Made by a program: the position numbers and the translations under genes. From Perca fluviatilis (taxonomy: Eukaryota > Chordata > Actinopteri > Perciformes > Percidae): 64,000 nucleotides of DNA. Location of the stretch: positions 10,895,265 to 10,959,264 of the forward strand of contig NC_053134.1 in assembly GCF_010015445.1 (NCBI RefSeq), in the 5' to 3' direction. This document shows positions 53,679 to 63,900 of the stretch, piece by piece; position 1 is the stretch's first letter, and each line of letters starts with the position of its first letter. The notes below the pieces were generated by a model. The model did not search any database, was not told where the DNA came from, and worked only from the letters and a program-made list of their open reading frames with translations.

Positions 53679-53902
53679 ATGGAGGGGTATGGTTATGAGC
53701 ACTTTGGTGCAGATGCAGCGAGGGAGAGCCAGCAGGTGGATTATCGAAGAATCGTAGGAGACACTCAGCCCCCAGATACCGACGTTTCATCCCAGGAAGG
53801 GCAACATTATGTCCGGCAAACCTCACATCATGGCCATGGACATGAAACTGCAGCTCAGAGATACAGTGCCACACGCATCCAGGCTGGTCTAGGCCCAGAG
53901 AG
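53679..53902 (+). CDS. impdh1: impdh1 upstream N-terminal exon (retina type)
   Basis: IMPDH1 converts IMP to XMP, the rate-limiting step of guanine nucleotide synthesis. This exon encodes 74 residues plus two bases, starting MEGYGYEHFGAD and containing GHGHETAAQRYSATRIQAGL. The HETAAQRYSA motif is the hallmark of the extended N-terminus of photoreceptor IMPDH1 in mammals. It ends AG|gtgagt in phase 2. Joined to the exon at 57878, the split codon AG+C gives Ser directly before MADYL, as in mammals. The start is the first ATG of the open frame. Transcripts starting here are expected in retina, by homology rather than by anything seen in the promoter. Confidence 0.88.
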
Positions 53903-55245
53903 GTGAGTTGCTGAGAAAGTATATGGAGAATGAGCCACAACTCAAACAATATTTAGGTTAAAATACGTCAGTTTGTTTTATTATTTTCACAGAATGTGAA
54001 AGCTTTTTGTAGCTATTTGTAATTGCAAAGTTGCCTGCTGCAGATTTAATTTCTTACCAGGAAGTGTGAGTTCTGCAAAAACATTTGTAAAAGGTCAAAC
54101 TCCCCCCCCCCAGAATTCACAGCTAATCTTGATTCTAAAAGCAAGACTTAAAATGAAATGGGAGAATACCACAACAATATCAACCCTCAATGCCAATATC
54201 CAATGTGAAATCAAATGACAATGTGATGTAAGTCCTCTGGCTTTCATGCTTTACTTTCACTGTCTGTGCCTTCATAAGGCTGCACATGTAAATTAACTTC
54301 ATGCCGTCGGGTCAGTTTACATGTCCACACACACTTGCATTTGGATCAGTTTGCAAATGCCCTTGAGGTGAAAGCCCTTGCTTTGGATGGCAGACTTCAT
54401 TTCTGAGTTGTTTGAAGGCCATGTAGATCATATTTATGGCTTATGAGCGGATGCTTAAACAACAAAAAATGGCTTATCTTGTAAAGTTGTTTCTGCACAC
54501 AGACAATTGAGTGATGCAACATCAAGGAAAGAGTGAGCAGCATGCTGCAGGGGGGGATAAACAAGGCTGAATCAACTGCTCAAAATAGCTACAGTCCATA
54601 AAGGAACCAGTGACCCATATCTACAATGACCCACATTTAATTTGACACAAACACAGAGTGGGAAATAGATCCAACCATCACCTGTGATTAATATAGAACA
54701 ATAGGACTTTGAATTATATTGGGTAACAGAGAATATCATGTGGTTCTCTATTGCATTCAATATCTGAAATGTAATCAGTGAAACATCCCTGCAAGAAATA
54801 ATCAATATATCGGAAATGCCAGCCCCAAATATACTACTCAAGTTACCTAATTGCCTGTTGTCACAAACAGTGTAACAAATAATATCCCTTATTTTTTGGC
54901 AGCAGATACAACAAAAACTGTATTGGTAGTGAAACATGTCACTCTGATCTGGTCCATGAAGTTGCAGTATGTAATGTAAGCAATATTAGCAGCATTTTAA
55001 TATTGCTGCAGTCTGGACTTATTTTAACTACACATACTGTTGTAAAGTTGAATCTATGACAATGCATAGTATTTTATGACATGGCAATACAAGTGGTAAT
55101 TGTTAATCTGAAAAGAAGGCTATATGTGTAGTGGAGTAAAAAGACCAATATCCTTTTAAAATGTTGGCTATTGGTAGGATAAAGAAGCATTATGGAAGAA
55201 TTTAAGTAAAGTACCTCAAAACTGCACAAAGTAAATGTGCACAGC
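53903..55245. other. impdh1 intron 1, unremarkable part
   Basis: No exon or repeat end was recognised between the upstream impdh1 exon and the MITE at 55246. Confidence 0.5.
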
Positions 55246-55683
55246 AAAGGTGGAGTAACTAAGTACATGTACTCTAGTACTGTACTTAAGTACAAATTTG
55301 AGGTACTTGTACATTATTTTAGTCTTTTCTTTTCATGCCACTTTCTACTTCTACTCCACTACATTTCAGAGAGAAATAGTGCACTCTTTACTCCACTACA
55401 TCATCTGACAGCTTTAGTTAGTAGTTACGTCCAGTTGAAATGATTATACTCTTTTAGTTTATTGACAGAACTGTTTGGATCGTTACCAATTTTAAAAACA
55501 CGTGAGTAGGCTACTTTTACTTTTCATACTGTAAGTACATTTTCCTGATGATACATACTTTTACTTAAGTAATATTTTCAATGCAGGACTTTTACTTGTA
55601 ACAGATTATTTTACAGTGCGGTAGCTTATTGATAGGCTACTTTTACTTAAGTAAAGGATCTGAATACTTCTTCCACCACTGGT
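55246..55683. mobile_element. MITE with GTGGTGGAA-type ends
   Basis: The left part (AGGTGGAGTAACTAAGTACA, GTACTGTACTTAAGTACAA) and right part (TTACTTAAGTAAAGGATCTG, CTTCTTCCACCACTGG) are the two ends of a very common teleost repeat with inverted termini. It has no coding sequence. Confidence 0.7.
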
Positions 55684-55899
55684 GCATAGTAACTTTCCAC
55701 CTCCGCCAAAACTACAACCACTGACGTTAAAATGATAAAAATGGAAACAGGGAACCATCTTTATTCTAACAAATGGTGTCCAAGGATAGCTATTGGAATG
55801 AACTTGAATGGACTAGCCCTGATTAACAGGTCTGCCAGCATTTCACTTGCAACGCTTTAACATGTGCACTTATTAACCTTTTTCGTTCCACCGTTAACC

Positions 55900-56720
55900 A
55901 GTTGAACTTGAGTATACAAACCATGGATGACACAGACTGTATACAGTAGCAAAACTGCAGACGGTTAAACACGCCTCTGTGAGGAGGAGAGGGGATGTGA
56001 CGCTGCTGCTAGTACATAACACCAACACGCACTGTCTGCAGCGACAGGCAGGCAATCACTTCTGAATCACTTTACTGCCAACCAGTACTTTTACATCTTG
56101 GAGCCACGAACAGCCTGTTTTTTCTTCGAGATTGTTCTTCAAGGTAGAAGAAATTACTGTGTCTATCATCGCATTTCTTAGCCTGACTTCTGTAGATTCA
56201 CAGCTGGAAAGTTGCTTTCCCTTGGTCAACGTGGGCATCAGCTCCAAAAGGTTAGCTATAACGTTAGCTAACGTGACTTCGTCTAGGAAATATGCTGTAA
56301 CGTTATTGTACGATAGCTAATAAGCTACGTAGTTTAAACCACTTGGTAACCTATCTATCCAACGCTAGAAAAGCTTGATTTTTAAAGTCTCGGGATCGTT
56401 TTCTGTAGGTCAAGCCAAAATAACCAAGCCGCTAATGCTAAATGCTAACGGCTGCTCCCACATGTCTGTAAGTTTAACGTAGTGTGTGGACTAGGCTCAC
56501 GTCTGGTCTGCCAAAAGTTCAGTTGCACGTACATTACTAGACTATTTCAACACATCTAACGTTACACCAGTTGGGACAATTATATAGTAGTAACGTTAGC
56601 TAGCTAGCTAACAGTTAACATTAGTTGTTGTGGTGTTGACTGTAAACAGATATTTGTGTAGCTAACGTTAGTGTTAAGTGTTGTGAACGTATTTCTTCCA
56701 TCTAACGTTAACTTTAATGG
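55900..56720 (+). promoter_or_regulatory. impdh1: candidate general impdh1 promoter and 5' UTR exon
   Basis: The canonical impdh1 start exon has a splice acceptor just before its ATG, so its short-form transcript needs a non-coding first exon upstream. The CpG-richer region from about 55960, with a possible donor at about 56142 (CTTCAAG|GTAGAAG), is the best candidate. From 56250 to 56720 the sequence is dense in AACGTTA and GCTAGCTA words, as at the fam3c 5' end. Inferred only. Confidence 0.35.
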
Positions 56721-57877
56721 TAACGTTAACGTTACTATTGCTGATTATTTTCCGTTAAAGTAATGTTACATCACCTCTGCTTCGTATTTCTAAAATGTTA
56801 ACGCTAGCTAGATATAACGTCTTATCACCCTTCATGTACACACAGTACATTGGCATGAAGCCCGAATTACGCCTGAACGCAGCACCAATATTTAATCCAA
56901 AACAATGCCAAAATAGTGTTTCCTCTGTGCTAGAAAATGCGTATTGTTGGGTAGAAAAATATTTTAGATGCTATAGTATAATAAAGAGCCACTCTTTAAT
57001 TCGGCATGGATTAAACTCTCAGAAGGTTTTGCAATGTTTGCTAGACCGTAATGGTTGGTGACTAGCTACACATGTAAACCAGACATTTGATTTACTCTAA
57101 ATAGTGCTGCTTTGTGCATAATGTCAGTTTCCAGCACAGTGCTATGGTTAACCAGGTACTTCTGAGTTGAGAGGTGTGGCGGTCTAAAATGGATACTTGC
57201 ATGGGTAATATAACGCAGATTATAGCAGCTTTTACTGTATAAACAAGTAGCATATTTTAACTAACGTTACGAATGTGCAGTGCAAGGAGCTAGCTAGCTA
57301 ACGTTAATGTCTGCTAGCTCCTGATAATGCAATGTAGGTCACCAGGCCAGTAGCTAACTAGAGAAAAAACGACATTTTGAGGATGTCGTGTTCTTTGGAC
57401 AGCGTTTCAGTGAATATGGTTTTACCATTACCTTTTAAAATATTGTAGCTAGTGCGTGGTTCAGTTAAATGTTAGTAAGTCACCCGGCCATATTTAGCTT
57501 TAGTTGAATTTCTACAGTGACATATGCGTTTGTGGTACTTCGTGTGATCTAATTCTCCCGTGATGTATCCGTAGCAGTCAGAAAAAACTATGCCTCTATT
57601 TAGCGTGTGCAACATTGTTACAAGTGTATTGCCGAATTATTAATAGCTTGTTATTGCAAACAGATGAAGCTGTTGCCACGCAGGCGCACTAACCTGCAGC
57701 TCGCTAAGGGATGTTGATGTTGCTATGGTTATGTCTTTCTGTGAGAAGGTCACTAAAGCTCTGCCTGCAAAGTGGATGTGTTCTTGCAGAGCATCCTTTT
57801 ACTGTCTTCATGTACATATCTTGATCTGAGTGTCTGGGCTGCACAGTTGATTGAAGTTGGCTCTTATCATTTGGCAG

Positions 57878-57976
57878 CATGGCGGATTACTTAATCAGCG
57901 GTGGTACAGGCTATGTCCCTGAAGATGGACTCTCAGCTCAGCAGCTCTTCTCGATTGGAGATGGCCTAACATACAA
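57878..57976 (+). CDS. impdh1: impdh1 canonical start exon (MADYLISGG)
   Basis: The exon follows a TTATCATTTGGCAG acceptor and encodes [18 protein letters not shown], then [14 protein letters not shown], ending AA|gtaagt in phase 2. This is the invariant N-terminus of vertebrate IMPDH; the next exon must begin with a base completing Asn of GLTYNDFLILPG. The ATG is at 57879, so the exon serves both as start exon (after a 5' UTR exon) and as internal exon after 53679-53902. Tyr12, the residue that contacts Arg356 in IMPDH filaments, is present. The following DFLILPG exon was not found before 64000, so the gene continues beyond the window. Confidence 0.95.
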
Positions 57977-58146
57977 GTAAGTTTCCCTGCATCACAAACT
58001 TTGATTTGATTTTCCGAAAATCTCAGTAAAGTAATGACATTCATTCAAAGTAAGGTCTCCTGATTTTAAAACCTCACCTGCGTGAAATGGTGGGTGAAGT
58101 GTACACAGGAGTGCTTTGTAATGGCCAACACATTTTGAACCAGCAG

Positions 58147-58224
58147 ATCTGACCAACAGTGCGTTGGCTCCGATGGTCATACGGCTGAAGAGCTATGCTC
58201 TAAAGGAGATGGGTTGACTTACAA
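58147..58224 (+). CDS. impdh1: second, in-phase copy of the impdh1 start exon
   Basis: This exon lies 170 bp after the canonical one. After an AACCAGCAG acceptor, the 78 nt encode SDQQCVG then SDGHTAEELCSKGDGLTY, ending AA|gtgagt. The last 19 codons align with the canonical exon at 12 identical residues, including GDGLTYN. It has the same phase at both ends (2 and 2) and a length divisible by three, so it can replace or follow the canonical exon without breaking the frame. It lacks an ATG and therefore needs the upstream exon at 53679. It is seven residues shorter and lacks the MADYL and GGTxY parts, hence Tyr12. The acceptor has a weak pyrimidine tract, so it could also be a decaying duplicate. 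Confidence 0.72.
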
Positions 58225-58916
58225 GTGAGTAACACAGTCATCTTCAAACCGTTTTGAAACTGTGCTGTTAAAAATCCTTTGTCTCTCCAATTAGTGAATC
58301 CATTAAGAGGAAGCAAATGACAGTCCCTTCAAAGCAATCTGGTGCCATGAAAGTGCATGAATGGAGAGGATTAATGTTGGGCTTAATGGAATGCTCAACC
58401 TGATCTTGGTCATGGGGATCAAATTTGCTTCCAGTGCACATAACTGCATTTTTTAACTTCAACTACCCATCAAAGTGCATGACCTGTCCTGTGAATGCAA
58501 CATGCATGCCACAACAGCTCATGCACTTTCTTATAATCACTTTGCTTTACCTAAAAGTAATAATTAAGTACTACTTTAATTTGTTCTTACTTAACCTCAC
58601 TCAGCTCTGGTAAGCAGTCTGTTGATAAACAAGAAATGCGTTGAATTTGCACTTTATTAGGATTTTGACTGAATTTTTTTTCTTTGTTAATCCTTGTAAC
58701 CACACTTTTATTTTCCTAATCATGAATAACATGAAGCAAAGTGTTGTGCAACTTAATTGTAGTGGGTGGTGTACACTGAGAAGCATGCCATTTCTTTTAA
58801 AACTTTCTCCTAAATCCATCACAGTGCTTAACCTTTTGAACATGTTTGCCACAGGTTCTAACAACCTCTTCAATCAATGCTTCAGATGCCCTCTCAGCAT
58901 TCCCTGAAAGACCATT
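58225..58916. other. impdh1 intron, nothing recognised
   Basis: AT-rich sequence with no exon matching the expected DFLILPG region on the plus strand. Confidence 0.5.
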
Positions 58917-59007
58917 ATCTACCTATATATCATAAAATAATACATTAACTACGATAAAATACATAAATACATTAGTTAATGTATTATTTTATGATATATA
59001 GGTAGAT
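58917..59007. repeat. perfect 34-bp inverted repeat, 23-nt loop
   Basis: Arms 58917-58950 (starting ATCTACCTATATATCATAAA) and 58974-59007 are exact reverse complements. They are AT-rich, inside an impdh1 intron. No larger element or target duplication is obvious. Confidence 0.92.
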
Positions 59008-59070
59008 CATTCTCCATAACGCATCATCGTCTGCACACAAAAAAAAACAGCCTTTCGATTTAAGTAATTT

Positions 59071-59594
59071 AAAGCTATATTGTGTAAAACTTTCTCCCAT
59101 CTAGTGGTGAAATTGTATATGACAAACAACTGAATATTACTTTCTAGCCCTTACCATTCCGAGTGCATTTCAACGCCTACGGGGGCAGAACCATAAATTA
59201 GCTCTTAGTATCTCCATTGTCTACATGCATCTGTTTGAGCCACTCCAATTGGTCTTGTTGCTTCTCGTTGTCGTTTTAATTATCTTTTCCGCTTCCCTTG
59301 CGAGTTAATCTCCCCCTGGCATTCGTCACGGTGCCACGGAGTTTAAAAGCGCGAAAGGCGGATGTATGTCCCTCTTTGGCTAATTTATTTTAAAGATGGA
59401 GGCGCTACATGGCTGCCGTCATTCGAGCGACTCGCTAGTATGTATTCTGAATGATTGTGAATGGCAGATTCTATACTTACGAGAATACTTTGATTAGTTG
59501 GTGGAAGTAATTAAACATGTATGAGCACATATTTGTGAAAGAACAAAGGGGGTTTTGCAAATAATCAACTCAAAAAATTACACAATGTAGGTTT
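59071..59594. mobile_element. MITE related to the AAAGGTCC family
   Basis: The ends AAAGCTATATTGTGTAAAAC and TTACACAATGTAGGTTT are inverted copies. The sequence after the left end (TTCTCCCATCTAG) matches the same position of the element at 25894, and GTATGTCCCT and AAGATGGAGGCG echo its interior. Confidence 0.65.
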
Positions 59595-60416
59595 AAGTCT
59601 ATTTGGAAGGTTTTATCAACCAAAAATCCACCAGTTATTTGCTCTAATCATGCTGCTCCTGCTTTACAGAAGCTAATTGAATAGAAAACGTAATGGTGTT
59701 TGAGTGTGTCCGCGTGTGATTGAACAACCTCTCCACAATGTAATGAAGTGCATCACGGCCGAAGGAAGGTTTGCACACACATGATGGCCTGAATTGACCT
59801 GTGTAATGCAGGAGGAATTTAGGGTGGATGGGGTTGAAAGCGTCTGCATCACTCTTTCCAAGCCATTTGTCCTCTGTCTGACCCCTTCATAACTCCAGTG
59901 TGACAAATACAGATATAGTGGAAGTGTTTCAACTTCTTTTGCAAGATTTAAAATGTATGACCACTTTCCCTGTATATCCCCAATGACTTGATCAACACAT
60001 ATGGACTCCTGTCACAGGTACTGGATCTAAGAATACAATAAAGCAAGATAGATATTGCTAATTTATCTTTTTACTTTCTTTTTTATTTTAGGTTATTAGT
60101 TAGAGAAAAAGTAAGACACCTAGGGAAAGTGAAACAGAGATACAGCAAGGTGGGCATGATTGTGAACATGCCCTTTTAATCAATGCTACTTTTGAACTCC
60201 ATTTTTCTGTCGACACTGCTGAAACAGCCTAGAAAGTTAAGGTTGTGTTTTTGCCTTATCATAGCCCGAGATGGGTGAAGAATTCATAGCTGTTAGCTTT
60301 ACATTGTGAGCTAAGGTGATACACTGTAAAATACATTTACAAACAATCCCTGTAATCACATGCTTCTTATGCCACTTTCTCACACAAGCTCCAGGCATGT
60401 TAAATACAGGGTCAGG
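59595..60416. other. impdh1 intron, nothing recognised
   Basis: No exon or repeat end was recognised. A frame at 59673-59906 (minus) shows no family motif. Confidence 0.5.
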
Positions 60417-61490
60417 GCGCCCGGATAGCTCAGTTGGTAGAGCGGGCGCCCATATATAGAGGTTTACTCCTTGACGCAGCGGCCCCGGGTTTGACTTCGA
60501 CCTGCGGCCCTTTGCTGCATGTCATTCCCCCTCTCTCCCCCCTTTCATGTTCAGTGTTCAATTTATTTATAAAGCACATATTAATACAACAGAAGTTGAC
60601 CACAGTGCTGTACAAGAAATAAAATAACACAATCATCAAGACATTTAAATTCTGGACCTTGCCACTACTAAATACTACTAAAATCCTATCGCACCATTAA
60701 CACAGCACTCATAAATGATCAAATCCAGAGTGAAAAAGTAAGCTTTCAAATGTCGTTTAAACTCTATAAGAGAGGAACATTCCCTGATATAATGAGGTAA
60801 ACTATTCCACAACCTGGGAGCAACGGCCACAAAAGAGCGATCCCCTCTCATTTTCCTGTACGTCTGCGGGACTACCAAGAGACTTAATGACTCGGAGCGA
60901 AGTCTCTCTTTGGTTTATTCACCTGGATTAGATAAAAACAAATAAAAGTATCTTAAAATGAATCCTGTAGAAAACCGGCAACCAGTGTAGTTCTTTTAAT
61001 AGAGGAGTAATATGTTCATTTTTCCGAGTGCCTGTCGGTAGCCTTGCTGCCGCATTTTGGACTAGTTGCAGTCTGTTTAAGGTTTTCTGATGAACACCAT
61101 AGTACAATGCATTACCATAGTCCAATCTTGAGAAAATAAACGCATGCACTATCTTTTCCAGATCCTTCCGTGTTACAAAAGGCTTAATTTTAGCGATTAG
61201 TCTTAACTGGAAGAAACTCATTTTGACTACTTGATTTATCTGTTTATCAAATTTCAGTGCACTGTTGCAGATTATACCTAAGTTTTTTACTTGATTCATC
61301 AGATAAGGGAATAGTGTGCCCAATTCAATTTCCGATGTATTAGCGGACTCTGAAGGGCCGAATAAAATATTTCAGTTTTTGACTCATTTAGACATAAAAA
61401 ATTTGCTAACATCCACCTTTAATCTCCCCCTTTCCTTTCATGTCTTCAGCTGTCCTGTCAATAAAAAAAAAAAAATGCCAAAAATAATCT
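60417..61490 (+). mobile_element. tRNA-derived SINE split by a LINE insertion
   Basis: The head at 60417-60546 (CGGATAGCTCAGTTGGTAGAG is the A-box region; CCCCGGGTTTGACTTCGACC the B-box region; GCTGCATGTCATTCCCCCTC the body) is a common teleost SINE. Its usual tail (CATGTCTTCAGCTGTCCTGT then CAATAAA and an A run) is found only at 61438-61480, after 0.9 kb of minus-strand LINE. Confidence 0.78.
60547..61425 (-). mobile_element. 5'-truncated LINE (L2/CR1-like), inserted in a SINE
   Basis: The minus-strand frame 61323-60928 reads NLGIICNSALKFDKQINQV, HAFIFSRLDYGNALYYGV, RLQLVQNAAARLPTGT and HITPLLKELHWLPVFYRI, the post-catalytic region of L2/CR1-type reverse transcriptases. A second frame (60878-60678) continues with RSFVAVAPRLWNSLPHYIRE. 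The 3' end abuts the SINE head near 60546. CTCCCCC-CTTTC sequence on both sides suggests a target duplication. Confidence 0.8.
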
Positions 61491-62100
61491 TGACTAGACA
61501 CAAAAGTACTTCAACTAATATCATTTAAACTATACACTATACTACATACTGTGTTATTCAATCTGTGGTCTGGAGGAGTGTTCACTGATCATTGACTGAA
61601 CATTTACAGCCTTATGGCCAAGTTACTCAGCAAACAGAAACCAACTCCTATTAAATCATAGTTTAATATGAAGCAGTTGATTACCTCAAACGTAGGGCTG
61701 GCATAATAGCACATATTTCTGATTGTTGTAACACTTACAGAACGACTACTGTAGCAAATAAATCCCTGCTGCTAACTGTAGTGTAATAATGGTCCTCTCC
61801 CACCTTTCTTGTCACACAAACAGGTGTTACTCATTCTGAGTTCACCCTGTTACACTTGCTGCTACAATTACAAAACACTGGGTGCCATGCTTTCAGCTGA
61901 ATTGATGTTTTTTGGGTGGGGTGTTTCTCCTTTATGCCTGGGCAAGGACACGTGTCGGTACAAGCAGGGGAAGATCAATTGTGGCCTCTGATTGTACTTT
62001 GAAACACTCCCACTTAGCATCATGCATTTGTCTACACTTACCACTCAAATGAAAACTATAATAAGGCAACACCAAGCCAGTGTTTTCTTTAGAATTCAAA
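61491..62100. other. impdh1 intron, nothing recognised
   Basis: No exon or repeat end was recognised. Confidence 0.5.
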
Positions 62101-62640
62101 TAGGGATGGGCGATATAGACGATACAAAATTGGCCTACACTGTAAACCCGAATAAGTTACCAGAACTCAAAAAAAGTGAGGCAATCAGTTGCCTCACTTT
62201 TTTTAAGTTGATTAACTTAAAAGTCAAAATTTTCCGAACTTAAAAGGTTGGTTGAATTGCTACTTGTACCTTTTGATAACAGTTAAATTAAAAGTGCTCA
62301 TTTAGCTCAACTCAAATATTTGCAGTTAATATGACTTAGTTTTCTGTTAAGGGAACTCAATTATTTTCAGTTATTATGACTTACAGTTTTGAGTTTTCAA
62401 ACCACAGGAATAAGTTCACAGAACTTAAAAAAATAAGTACACAACCACACAATTTTTATGTTAATAAAACTCAATGTTTATTAGTTTGTTTTGTCATTGT
62501 TTTAAGTACACATTAGTCAAATATGTTGAGTTTGTTTACTTAAAAACATGTGATTCAAAACTTAAAAATTTTTAGGCAACCGATTGCCTCACTTACATTA
62601 AGTTTAACTAACTTAATATATCTTAAAGTCGTGAACGTCT
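62101..62640. mobile_element. non-autonomous repeat with GTGAGGCAAT palindromes
   Basis: The word AAAAAGTGAGGCAATCAGTT pairs with TTGCCTCACTTTTT at 62168-62203, forming a hairpin. A similar CAACCGATTGCCTCACTT motif recurs near 62579. ACACTGTAAACCCGAATAAG-type starts with TTAAGTT/AACTTAA words are a common teleost repeat. The left edge GGGATGGGCGATATAGACG looks like a hAT MITE end. Boundaries are uncertain. Confidence 0.5.
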
Positions 62641-62874
62641 GCTTTTGAACAGTTACATGTTAAAATGAAATAGAAAAACATTTATAAATTAAAATAAAAA
62701 ATAATTTTAAAATATACTTATATACTTTAATTGTATATTAAATAAATAAATAAATTTGAGAGATTTTTAAGAAGAAAAACTAAAATTCTCTCTGATCCTA
62801 TCCTTCCAAATGTGTTCCTGGTCACTTAAACGAACACGCCGAATTTAATGGGACTTTGTCTATATTCGTATCCT

Positions 62875-63152
62875 CCAGAGTTAGAGAAGTCCATAAATAC
62901 CCTTCTCATCTCAGTGTGTGTTGTAACTCTGTCTGGCGCACCCACTGCTAGCCTAGCTTAGCACATGTTGTACAAATCACAACATGTAAATAGGGAAAAT
63001 GTTGGCGTTATTTTGTCACTTATTAGGAGCATAGATGGAGCCAGATACCTCCAGGATCTGTGCTAAACTAGCTATGGGGTGGGTGTCAGACAGAGATATC
63101 GACACGCACAGAGATGAGAAGCGTATGTATGGACTTATCTAACTCTGGGGGA
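62875..63152. mobile_element. MITE with inverted CCAGAGTTAGA ends
   Basis: CCAGAGTTAGAGAAGTCCATA at the left pairs with TATGGACTTATCTAACTCTGG at the right, and CTTCTCATCTCAGTGTGTG pairs with CACGCACAGAGATGAGAAG inside. It is about 280 bp, non-coding. Confidence 0.65.
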
Positions 63153-63175
63153 TACTGTGAATAAATCCCAATAAG

Positions 63176-63900
63176 TACCGTATTTTCCGGACTATAAGTC
63201 GCACTTTTTTTCCTACTTTGGCTGGTCCTGTGACTTGGCGACTTGTATATCAAAATATATATAATTTAACATGTTTTTAAATGTTAATTCATACTGAACA
63301 CATTACCATCTACAGCCGCAAGAGGGCTCTATGCTTGTGACAACTAGAATGCTGCTCCTAAAGACAACTGAGAAAGAGAAAAGAGATAAACTGCAGGTAG
63401 TAAAATATGCAGCCGAAAACGGTAATCGAGCAGCAGAAAGAAAGTTTGAAACAAGGGAGAAACTTGTGAGGGACTGGCGAAAAGGTGACTCTTATGCAAT
63501 GAAGAAAACAAAGAAAGCTAATCGGCTAATCGCGGGCTGAAAGCAAGATGGCCAGAGCTGGAGGAACGAGTCACATATGGGTGCTTGAACAACGTGCTGC
63601 TGGGAGAGGCTTGTCAACGGTGCAGTTAGCTCGCTACGTCACGCCACCCTGGTAGTTGTTCTGGTGCTATTGTATAGTTTAATAACTGTTAATGTGTTAC
63701 GTTAACATACCGGACACCTACCGTATTCAGCCTGTTGTTCTGGGTGCTATTGTGTAGTTTTGGATTTTGTGAAATACATTTCTAAATAAATGCGACTTAT
63801 AGTCCGGTCGCGATTTATATATGTTTTTTTCCTCTTCATGACGCATTTTTGACTGATGCGACTTATAACTCGAGCGACTTATAGTCCGGAAAATACGGTA
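63176..63900 (+). mobile_element. pogo/Tigger-like element with HTH relic
   Basis: The left end TACCGTATTTTCCGGACTAT and right end ATAGTCCGGAAAATACGGTA are exact inverted copies bounded by TA. The internal frame near 63391-63540 reads KYAAENGNRAAERKF and REKLVRDWRKGD, continuing out of frame as ARWPELEER: the helix-turn-helix domain seen in pogo/CENP-B-type transposases. The catalytic part is missing. It is 725 bp. The last 100 bases of the window hold nothing recognised. Confidence 0.8.

Noticed and set aside
53515..53949. A 144-codon minus-strand frame
   Set aside because: It is the antisense shadow of the impdh1 upstream exon and has no motif of its own.
60417..60490. A functional tRNA gene at the A/B-box sequence
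   Set aside because: The sequence continues into a SINE body and the cloverleaf arms do not pair; it is a tRNA-derived retroposon head.
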